DNA from: Heterodera schachtii
Lineage: Eukaryota; Nematoda; Chromadorea; Rhabditida; Heteroderidae
Direction of reading: 5' to 3'
Assembly: GCA_023374025.1 (NCBI GenBank)
Contig: SIJG01000019.1
Span: 865,889-929,888 of the forward strand
Length of the DNA stretch: 64,000 nt
The first letter of the stretch is position 1. The number at the start of each line of letters is the position of its first letter. The notes below the pieces were generated by a model. It was not told the DNA's origin. It ran no database searches and saw nothing but the letters and a program-made list of their open reading frames with translations. Of the stretch, positions 47,497 to 56,852 are shown one piece after another. Both the position numbers and the translations under genes were made by a program.

Positions 47497-47646
47497 CAGG
47501 GCTGTGCGAAAATCACAAAAAAATTTTTTCGTATACGAAAACGAAACGAAAAACAAAATTTTGAAAACGAAACACGAAAACGAAACTCAAAAAGTGCCGA
47601 AAATGTAGGACGAAACGAAAATGACACGAAATTTCGTCCAGCCCTG
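47497..47646. mobile_element. 150-bp hAT-type MITE
   Basis: Ends cagggctgtgcgaaa and a right terminus ttcgtccagccctg; flanked by the perfect 8-bp duplication GTCCGGCG (47489-47496 and 47647-47654). The interior is rich in acgaaaacgaaac. Very compact. Confidence 0.85.
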
Positions 47647-48010
47647 GTCCGGCGGTGCCGAAAAGCGCCATTGGCATAATTTAATGTTCATCTTGCTTTT
47701 AGCTGGATTTAAGCGAATATATTCCATATAAATCTTTCCATTTTTTCTATCATTTTGGTTCATTTTTTAATTTTAATCCATTCGTAATTGAAACATTCAA
47801 AATATTTAAGCTTTTCAAAATAATCTGGCTAATAATTTTGTTTATTATACGCAAGCAACTTTAGCATATCTATTATTGAAAAATTCTTTATTAAATCATA
47901 GGAAAAATCAGGTTTTTGATTTTTGCACTTTTTGTGGATCTCACAAATTTGCGTTTTTTATGAGTCGACCAACCACAAACTGATAATTGACGCCATTATT
48001 GATTTGTACC

Positions 48011-48776
48011 CAGGGTGCCAAATCTGAGGCTTTAGCCTCATTTTGTGGTTTTTTGATAGGTCAATGAGGCTAAATTTTCAAAATGAGGCTTTGAGGCTTT
48101 TTGTGGTTTTTTGAGAAATTTTGAGGTTTTTTGTGGTTTTTTGTTAAAGATTTCATAAAAACTAGAAAATAACCAATTCATTCCGAAAATTCACAAAATT
48201 AAGAATTTTTCCAATGAAAATCAGCTAAAAATATAGTCAAAATTCTTAATTTTTCCCCGGGCGGCGCCTATCGGCACCGCCGGACCCTAAAAAATCCTTT
48301 ATTTTCTTAAAAAATATCAATTGTCGTCTATCACTTTTACCCATTTGACCTCATTTCATCTTTTCGAAATGTCAATCTTTTATCACTTTATCAACTTTTA
48401 AATCTAACGTGTAAGTGGTCACCCCTTCGTTTGATATTTTATTTCTTCTTAATAAATAAAGTAACAAATCGTATTAAAAATCACAAAATTTTTCCCGGCG
48501 GCGCCTATCGGCACCGCCGGCCCCCCTTGTTCCCCAAAAGTTTTTTGGAAAAAGCACCGCAAAAAAATCAACTTCGATTTTTCATGCTCAGAATTGCACA
48601 AAATGCTTATTTCAAACAAAAAATTGCTCAAATTGATCATGGACAGTCAAAAATACAACATTTGAACATTTTAAACGTGTTTTGAATAAATTTGTAAAAA
48701 TGAGGCTTTTTGACCCAAAATGAGCTTTTTTTGCATGCCAAATGAGGCTTTTGAAAATTTTAATCTGGCAGCCCTG
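48011..48776. mobile_element. hAT-type element (766 bp) with two hairpin modules
   Basis: Ends cagggtgccaaatctgagg and ctggcagccctg; flanked by the perfect 8-bp duplication TTTGTACC (48003-48010 and 48777-48784). GC hairpin copies at about 48256-48283 and 48494-48520. Repeated 'tgaggcttt' words near both ends in opposite orientation. No coding. Confidence 0.9.
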
Positions 48777-49042
48777 TTTGTACCCCTTTCAAATATTCCC
48801 TTCCCTTGGTTCGTCCACTTCCTATTTGTTCCCCTCTATTTTCTGCTCCGTACCTTTGACAAATAATTGTATTTTATTTTCATTTTGTTTTCGATAATTA
48901 TTATTACTGTTCGACTTATACAAATAATTGTTTGAGCATTCAACCGGCTCAACAAATGTATTTAAGAGCACGTTGAATCCAGGAAAAATGTATTTAAATG
49001 AAATTTACATCCCTCATCATTAATTAATGCATTTTCTATTAT

Positions 49043-49553
49043 CACATTGACACATTTCTTGGAGCAAGAAGGATGTGAGACCGGGTCCTAGACTATTTTA
49101 AAAAATCGGGAAGAATTTGAATTTTTAACTAATAAGACACGCTTTGTTCCTTTAAAAACAAACACATTCAGCATTCAGGAGTTTTTTTATGGGCCTCCAT
49201 TCCCATCCCATGGTGTGATTTCTGAGAAATTAGGCCTCGGAATCCTTTTCTCCATTTTTTGACTCATCGAAACATACAGAGAACTCATTGGTGGTGAGTC
49301 TGATTAGAATATATTAATTAACATCATCAACACACAAACATAACAGAAAGGCATTTCAAATCCATTTCAAAAATGAATGTAAACAGCTTACCGAAGAGGA
49401 AAAAGATGGTTGCTGCTTTTTTTCCCGTTTTGGTGGTACATAAAATCCCATCGGTGTTTGACCACTGCTGCTCCCAGTGTTTGCGTGTGATTGATCCGCC
49501 GATAACTGAAAGTATTCTCATGTTTCGGAAGCAGGTTTTCATATTGGCGAATG
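49043..49553. repeat. copy 2 of the duplicated block (in the intact gene)
   Basis: Partner of 45438-46037. Here the 114-bp exon keeps a TTTCAG acceptor and is preceded by matching upstream exons, so this copy is likely the original. Confidence 0.85.
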
Positions 49554-51449
49554 GTATTTTTAGTAAAATCCGAAAAATAGCTCCAAAACTGCCAACATCC
49601 GGCCCTGTTCATTTAAGCGCACTACCTTTGATTTTCCTTTCTTTTTTTGCGCAGTTATCGCACTCGGTTCTGGCGAATTTATGCTAAAATCATAAAAATG
49701 ACTTTCATAGTATATAAATTTAAATTTGTTTATTTTATTTCCATTAAAATTACATATTAAATTGTTGCTGTGTATTCAAAAATTCTGCTTGCAGTGAATT
49801 TCCAGAAAAGGCCTTAAAACTTAAAAATAAATTAATGAATTAAACACACTGTTTCTTTATGTATTATTGTTTCAATTTTGTCTCCTAATATGTGCTGCTA
49901 TTAAATGGCTATCTGCAGGGCTGGGATTTTTATATCCTAAAAAAGCCAAATGTCACATACATATGTGCCAAATTCCCCCCCCCCCCCCCAAAAAAGGCCA
50001 AACAAATTTTCCTCTCCCCAAAAAAGGCCAAAATATGTCACCAAAACTGAAAAGAATTTCTCAAAAATACGTGAAGGCATTGACCAAGAATTTATGTGCA
50101 AAAACTTTTTATAAAACCCAAATTTTCAAAAAATCGTCAAAATACTGCAAAAACTAACCAAACCACAAAATACTTTTTATGATCAAAAAGGCCAAAATAT
50201 ATATCGCTCTGATTGAAACGAAAAGTGGTAAAAATGCTTCTTTGAGTTTTTCATGCGATAGCATATTCGCAATAATATGTTAAAACATAAAAACCCTATC
50301 CCTGGTTATCTGTGTGTGAGTAGATTTGCATTATGGTTTACATTGGGCATTGATAAGAGTGGTTGCTGCTGATATTGAAGTTGTTGCTGATTTTGTAGTT
50401 GCCGACTTGGACTGTTAAGGTTTATTGGTCCAATGTTTTCCATTTGTCCCGTTTCTGGCCCTATTTGTAACATTTGGCTTTCTGTCTGCATATGTGGTGT
50501 CTGATGAACAGATTGACCAGATTGCACATTCGGTCCATGATAATTCGTTAAGCTTGTCGATCCAACTTGTTGTTTCATTTTTCCTTTTTGTTGTGCGTTA
50601 AATCGAGTTTGTCCAATGTGCGTCAAATTTCCCGTCGTGTTTATGGTAAAACTTTTTGACCCGCCACTTTGATAAATATTTTCGGCGGCTGGTAGCATGG
50701 TAAAGCTGGCAGAGCCAGTTGAGGACGGCATGACAAAGCTTGAAGAGCCAGTAGAGGATGGCATGATAAAGTTTGAAGAGCCAGTCGAGGATGGCATGAT
50801 AAAGCTTGAAGAGCCAGTAGAGGACGGCATGACAAAGCTTGAAGAGCCAGTAGAGGATGGCATGATAAAGTTTGAAGAGCCAGTTGAGGACGGCATGACA
50901 AAGCTTGAAGAGCCAGTAGAGGATGGCATGATAAAGTTTGAAGAGCCAGTTGAGGACGGCATGACAAAGCTTGAAGAGCCAGTAGAGGATGGCATGATAA
51001 AGTTTGAAGAGCCAGTTGAGGACGGCATGACAAAGCTTGAAGAGCCAGTAGAGGATGGCATGATAAAGTTTGAAGAGCCAGTTGAGGACGGCATGACAAA
51101 GCTTGAAGAGCCAGTAGAGGATGGCATGATAAAGTTTGAAGAGCCAGTCGAGGATGGCATGATAAAGTTTGAAGAGCCAGTCGAGGATGGCATGATAAAG
51201 TTTGAAGAGCCAGTCGAGGATGGCATGATAAAGTTTGAAGAGCCAGTCGAGGATGGCATGATAAAGTTTGAAGAGCCAGTCGAGGATGGCATGATAAAGT
51301 TTGAAGAGCTAGTTGAGTGCATGTTGCCCGTGTGTCCTTCTTTCGTTTGTGGCCATTGAATTTTTTGATCTCCTGTTGACGGCATTTGTGATGGATTCTG
51401 CACTGATTGCGTTTGCAGATTCTGTCCATGATAATTTATTGGGAATTGC
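49285..51449 (-). CDS. Q/S-rich protein with 18-19 copies of an 11-aa repeat (5' end incomplete)
   Basis: Proposed exons 51449-50342, 49812-49754, 49683-49626, 49505-49392 and 49299-49285, all phase-consistent (0, 2, 0, 0), giving about 450 aa from the first usable residue. Exon 1 begins with two bases carried from an upstream exon that I could not find. It encodes Q-rich sequence, then 18 tandem copies of SSNFIMPSSTG (alternating with SSSFVMPSSTG) plus one degenerate copy, then a Q-rich stretch (QLQNQQQLQYQQQP). Later exons read FSGNSLQAEFLNTQQQ, AITAQKKKGKSK, FYVPPKREKKQQPSFSSS. The protein is low-complexity and probably disordered; a structural or secreted role is possible but not shown. 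A hAT element sits in the intron 49813-50341. Confidence 0.65.
49916..50304. mobile_element. hAT-type element in an intron
   Basis: Left end cagggctgggatttt, right end ...ctatccctg. The flanking octamers GCTATCTG and GTTATCTG agree at 7 of 8 positions. Contains a poly-C run near 49977 and several 'aaaaaaggccaaa' words. Ends are less perfectly inverted than in the other hAT elements. Confidence 0.6.
50690..51320. repeat. 33-bp tandem repeat array, about 19 units
   Basis: Units encode SSxF(I/V)MPSSTG on the minus strand. Two unit types alternate regularly over much of the array (gataaagtttgaagagccag and gacaaagcttgaagagccag), implying expansion by 66-bp dimers. Because 33 is a multiple of three, all frames on both strands stay open. 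Confidence 0.95.
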
Positions 51450-51502
51450 CTGTAATTATAAATGCCTCGACTCAATTGCTTTACAACAGAAACAACTTTT
51501 TA

Positions 51503-51575
51503 CACTTAAGAACTCGAATCTATGGCACTACCGAACAATAGAATGTTCTAACCAACTAAACTACGGATTTCCCCC
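51503..51575 (-). other. tRNA-like sequence (relic)
   Basis: On the minus strand: gtagtttagttggttagaac resembles a tRNA A box with D-loop GG, and tagattcgagttc resembles a B box about 40 nt later. The acceptor and T stems do not pair well, so it is a tRNA-derived relic and not a working tRNA gene. Confidence 0.4.
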
Positions 51576-51610
51576 TCTTGAAGATTCTCTTATGTGCTCT
51601 ATCCTTGCTC

Positions 51611-52055
51611 CCGAAAAATGCGTCAGTGAATATTTTAGTGACATAAAAACAAGTTTCTTGGCTTTTTGAGGTCATTGTTCACGAATCCGGTGGTTTTTTA
51701 ACAAAATAGATTCCTAAAACAATCATTTATCCATTTCGGCCAATTTCGAATCCCTGGCCCGAACTCGAACCAAAAGATGAAAGTCCAAATTTTCGAAGTA
51801 AGCATTTTTGGTTCAAAAATAGTGTAATCAGCTCATATTGAATGATTTATGGCTTTTAGTTTGTCATGTATTTAAACAGGTTTTGAACCAAAAACTCTAA
51901 TTTTCAAAATATAGACTTTAGACTTTTTGTTCGAATTCGGGTCCGAGATTCGGAATGTCATAACGATGTTCTTATAAAAAAAATTCTACTTTTATAAAAC
52001 AACATTTAATACTACAGAACTTTATTTTAAAAGTATCACTGACGCATTTTCCGGT
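51611..52055. mobile_element. inverted-repeat element, ATGYGTCAGTGA family
   Basis: Left end ccgaaaaatgcgtcagtgaat, right end atcactgacgcattttccgg, inverted. The interior has a second inverted pair (aaaagtccaaattttcgaa...). Same terminal motif as the elements at 54198 and 55378. Target duplication not clear. Confidence 0.7.
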
Positions 52056-52144
52056 CACGCTTTATCCCATTTCATCAATTCCCATATTCTTTTGACATTA
52101 GATACCCATTCAGTTTTACTATAATACTTCCAGTTAGAAAAATA

Positions 52145-54958
52145 TTACTGATTCTTTATGCCAGCTAGATTCTGTTGACCCATAAATTGATTCTGCTGGT
52201 GAATTCTTTGGTTTTGCTGTTGCACTGACTGAGCCAATGTTTGTTGAACTAAGGCATTTTGGCTGGCAAATTGATCCTGCACAATTTGGGGTTGATGGAC
52301 TGTTGGATACTGTAGATTGGTCAGTGGCTGCTGTACTGATTGGAAATGTTGAGCTTCCGGACCTACTTTCTTTTGTTTCCGATCACTTTTCTTTTTGTTC
52401 TTAAATATTATAAGAAAATTCGAAATTATTTTTATCCTTTATAATTTGTTGCAAAAATGTTTCACAGCGCTTTTCTTCAAAAACCTAGAGAAGCATGGTG
52501 CCAATAAAATTTTTAATTTGTCATTTTTCATTAGTAAGGGTAACTTTTTGAAGTATGAAATTCTTACTTTCCAGAATTTTCACCAAAAAGGCCAGAAACC
52601 GGAATCTTTCCCCGGGTTCTACGTAGAAGTGCAAATGATAATACATATACTGTAATACCTTGGTTTGCTCGAATGACAAATTGGCCATCGGATCTGCTAA
52701 TGTTTGCTGCGTTAGTGGCGGTTGTTGCCCTTGGTATTGAACCATCTGCTGCAAGGGCTGTTGAAATTGGGCATTTTGGTTCTGGTCAAAAAACTGCTGT
52801 TGTTGTCTTATATGCTGTTGATTGGTCATTTGCTGTTGCATTGACTGCGCCAATGGTTTCTGCTGAACTACTGAATTTTGGCTGGCAAATTGAGCTTGCC
52901 CAATTTGGGGTTGATGAACTGTTTGTAAATGTTGATTGGTCAACGGTTGGTTTTGCTGTTGTACTAACTGAGCAAATGCTTGCTGAAATAAGGAATTTTG
53001 GCCGGCAAATTGATTATTTTGCGCATGGTGGTGTTGAACTATTTGGTTTTCCGCTTCCTGATCTGTTGCTTTCTTTGGATTCCGATCACTTTTCTTTTTA
53101 CTCTGAAATTTATTAAACTTGCTAAATTTCGGCAAAAATTGATCTTTTCGAAAATCGTTTTTATTAATTTTATAGAATTTTTGATTTATTTTTTCATTTG
53201 TTTAATAGGAAATTTCTTCTTAGTTTTTGCACAGGAAAAAATGATCGATCATTAGGGCTTGAGAAAATATGAAAGATCAGAAGGGTTAAGTGTCAGATGG
53301 TGCCAATTGGTTCGCCATTTTTGAAATATTAAATAAATCCCTGGCGTTTAATAGGGGAACACACAATTGAACTTGTTAAATGTTTTTACTTGTATAAAAC
53401 AATTTTTATTTGCCATATTAGGGTTAGAAAAAACCGACAAAAAAAATATAATTCCTTCCCGGCGCAGTTTTTCAATAAAATTTCTGAAATTGCGGAAATA
53501 GGTAAAAAAATATATATATATAAGTGCGAAAGGTCAGAAAAATAGGGCTGTTTAGGTTTTATATTGGACTGAATACCTTCGTTTGCTCTAATAACAAATT
53601 GGCCATTGGAACTGCTATTGTTTGTTGCATTGGCGGCGGTTGTTGTCCAAAATTTTGATATTGAACCACCGAAAATTGCTGTGGAAATTGAGTCTGATCA
53701 AAGCTTTGTTGCCACGCTTGCATTGGCGGTTGGCCAAGCGGTACAAATGACGACGGACCCGCGCCGCCGGCATTGGCATAGCCATGAGGAAGCTGAAAAC
53801 CGGTTTATATTATAGGATAAGTTATCCATTAATTAGCTTAACTTAAAAATGCACAAGAGTTGTTTAATAGAGTCTTGTAAGAGCGATGTCTCAAACTCCG
53901 TTTGCCTGCCGAAACCCTAGGATTTCACTCATTTCTCAATTTTATTTTCCTTTGCTTATTGTACCGCCCCTTTCGTGATGAACCGATTGATCGATCACTT
54001 CGCTTTCACTTGTATTTAATGTTTCCCTTTTCTATAGAAAAAACTACTTATTTCAGTTCAGTCTCCCCGAGAACAAAGCCATCTATTTTATTAATTGAGT
54101 TCATCGAGAGTGGGATAGGGTCCCTGGGCTGCCTGATCACCCTATTGGGCCTTTCTTTGGGCGCGTGTGAATGCTCAGCCAATGTTCCCCAACCGTGCCG
54201 GAAAATGCGTCCGTAGGAAATGTGTCAGTGAATCAGAATTTCTTTAAAAACGAGATACTGTAGTATTATTAGCTGAAATCGTAAGCGTGGACTGGCACGT
54301 AAACAAGCTTTCAACAATCCACTTACAGTATATTTATTTTAGGGATTTGGTTAATTTTTAAAATTCCTTAGAACCTTTAAAGAACTTCAGAAAAAATTCA
54401 GAACGAAGTTTTTACAACTTGACCTTTTGTAATACAATACTTAATGCTATACTACTTTATTTTACAAATACTGTATTACTGACCCATTTTCCAGGAGCTT
54501 CCGCAACTGCCCCCCCCCCCAATTGGAAACCCCAAAGTCCCAACAGCATTGCGTCTTATTTTTATTTTATTTTCGAACTCCTCTGGTAAGCCATAGAATT
54601 AACGTTCAAGACCCCGAAGCATTCCTAACTCAATGCCAAATTCAAAATGAGACTCTGACCAGGAGAGACCAAAAACCGATGGTTTTCTCGACCAATTTTA
54701 GCGAGAAAATTGCATGTGATCAGTCAGTGTTTACGAAAAGCCTGTTTTGCGTAAGCATACCATGTACGGATTTGTGGCTGTGCCAGCACCCGCCATTGAT
54801 CCTTGGCCCCCTCCCCCGGCACTTGTGCCAATCGCGTTCAATGAGTGGTGCGGTTGGTGGCGATTTGTCGGTTCATCCCGATCAAAAGCAAGCACTGAGA
54901 AGGTGGCAAAAGTCAACCAAGTGAACAGGAAATGAAAATTATAATTTAAGCGAATCAT
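52145..54958 (-). CDS. secreted glutamine-rich protein assembled from duplicated exons
   Basis: Exons 54958-54761, 53792-53577, 53102-52659 and 52399-52145, all joined in phase 0, give 370 aa. The N-terminus (MIRLNYNFHFLFTWLTFATF SVLA) is a signal peptide; a G/A/T-rich linker follows. Exon 2 and exon 3 both end in an almost identical block (VPMANLLLEQTK and DPMANLSFEQTK), and exons 3 and 4 both begin with (S/N)KKKSDR and share PLTN, VHQPQI and FASQN. This shows tandem exon duplication. The body is over one-quarter Gln. Function unknown; secreted Q-rich low-complexity proteins include structural and matrix components, so that is the most cautious guess. A repeat element (54198-54494) lies in the first intron. 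Confidence 0.75.
54198..54494. mobile_element. inverted-repeat element, ATGYGTCAGTGA family, in an intron
   Basis: Left end cggaaaatgcgtccgtagg and aatgtgtcagtgaatcag, right end ttactgacccattttcc. Related to 51611 and 55378. Similar sequence (ggaaaatgcacagtgagtca) also begins at about 44350. Confidence 0.6.
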
Positions 54959-55377
54959 TTTATCGCTCGCTAAAAGCAAATAAAATAATTTCCATTTTTT
55001 ATAATAATAATAATAGATGCTATTATAAAATACATACCCAATAGTAAGGAATTTTTCATAAAAAAAGAAGGCTTTGATTCATTCGATGACATTATTTTAT
55101 AGATATAAAATTCAATATAGCAGAAATATTGATTATTTAACAAATATTTATAAAATATATTTATTAATATTAAATTTTTGTTTAAAGAGAATAAAAAGTA
55201 TTGGACTCATAATAAGTAGGGTAACGAGAATGAGTAGTGAAGAGCTTCCGGTATTTAACTAATGAGGATGCCGGTTGAAAATTTTATCTGAGAATTATTA
55301 TTCGAAAGTCCTTTTCTGAATTTTGAATGTTATCAATGCAATGGAAAAAAACAATATTCAGACAATTTCAGCCGTGA
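54959..55377. other. upstream flank of the secreted Q-rich gene
   Basis: AT-rich, no supportable feature. Probably contains the promoter. Confidence 0.4.
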
Positions 55378-55790
55378 CCGGAAAATGTGTCAGTGATACA
55401 AATATTTTAAAATAAGGTTCTGTAGCATTAAGTATTGTAATATAAAAGTAGACATCCTTCTGAATTCCTAACCCCGGATTCGAATTCGAACAAAAAGTCG
55501 AAAGTTCAAATTTTCGAAATTAGCATTTTTGATTCAAAATCGGTTTAAATACACGGAAACATACTGAAAGCCATTAATCCTTCCATAAGAGATCATTATG
55601 CCTTTTTAAAATGAAAAATACCAAATTAGAAAATTTGGGCTTTCGACTTTTTGTTCGAATTCGGGTCCGGGGTTTGGAACTGGCCGAAATGAATACCGAA
55701 TACGTGCTCAATGACCCCGAAAACCCAATGAATTTATTTTTATGACAATAAAATTTTCACTGACACATTTTCTACTGACGCATTTACCGG
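55378..55790. mobile_element. inverted-repeat element, ATGYGTCAGTGA family
   Basis: Left end ccggaaaatgtgtcagtgat, right end tcactgacacattttc...catttaccgg, inverted. The interior arms (ttcgaattcgaacaaaaagt / actttttgttcgaattcggg) match those in the element at 51611 and part of 243-641. Confidence 0.75.
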
Positions 55791-55878
55791 GCGCCTCAAC
55801 TCGTTGTTCGTAAAAACGAAAATTACTTTTATACGAATAACTTTTTAAGTATTTGACTTTTGGATGTTGACCTAAAAC

Positions 55879-56374
55879 CAGGGCTCGGATCTTTCTTGAT
55901 TTATCAGAAATGTCCTGATTTGGAGGTAGCGAACAAATTTGTTTTTCATTTATGAAATATACTCATAATTTTGAAAGATGGTAGTCACTATTTTATCAAG
56001 AAAATATAAGGTTTGCGCAAAATTTGATCATTTTTTTTACAAAAATCTGTTAGAAAATCACATTAAAATTACAAAATTATTTTCCCGGCGGCGCCTATCG
56101 CCGCCGCTGCCCCCCCCCCCCTGTCCACCAAAATTTTTGAAAAAATGCGCCGCAAAAAAATTGTTAAAAATCTGATTTTTGATCCCGAATGCACTGAAAT
56201 TTACGATTTGCTACAATCGGAGGCGAAAAATATATTATTTAATACATTTTTGATCGAATAATTTTAAAAATAAATGATTTGAAGCAATTTCGCAAAATGT
56301 TCTGATTTTGGCACCAAAATCTGATTTTTTAGGCCCGATTTTCTGATTTAGAAAAATTTTCGATCCGAGCCCTG
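55879..56374. mobile_element. hAT-type element with one hairpin module
   Basis: Ends cagggctcggatctt and gatccgagccctg; flanking octamers CCTAAAAC and GCTAAAAC agree at 7 of 8. One GC hairpin copy at about 56084-56109 followed by a poly-C run. Closely related to the Sox-intron element at 27562. Confidence 0.85.
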
Positions 56375-56852
56375 GCTAAAACACATAAATAATGCGTCCA
56401 GGTTGAGTGGGACCGATCGGGAGGAATTTTGGGGAAAACCAAGTTTTGTGAGTAGAGAGTACCTAAATTTTCATTTTTTGCTAAGAAAAATTTAAAAACT
56501 GAAATTTTGTTTTCATTAAGCATCCTGTTTCCCCATATTCCTTCTTTACTTCTTGAAACATTGACCCTCAGTGCTTTTAGATGCGGCTATTAGGGCTGCA
56601 CGAGAGACGAACTTTTTGAAACTTTCGGAGTCTCGAGAATCTCGGGCAGTCCTAGCGGCTACCATTCAGCTACTGATGAGGCAAATCTGCCCTTTTATTT
56701 ATACAAAATAATCCCAATCAAAAATCAAATTTGTTAACCCATGCTTTATTCAAGTGTTGTCCACTGTTGTTGTTTTATAAATAAAATGTTAAATTTGCAA
56801 TAATGAATTGGTGCAATTTGGACAAATAAATGTTAATAAATCATAAATGCTC

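Noticed and set aside
50697..51359. Long + strand open frame of (EEPVEDGMIKF)n over the repeat array
   Set aside because: It is the antisense reading of a 33-bp repeat; repeats divisible by three keep all frames open. The minus-strand frame joins phase-consistent downstream exons.
51503..51575. Functional tRNA on the minus strand
   Set aside because: A and B boxes are recognisable but the cloverleaf does not close.
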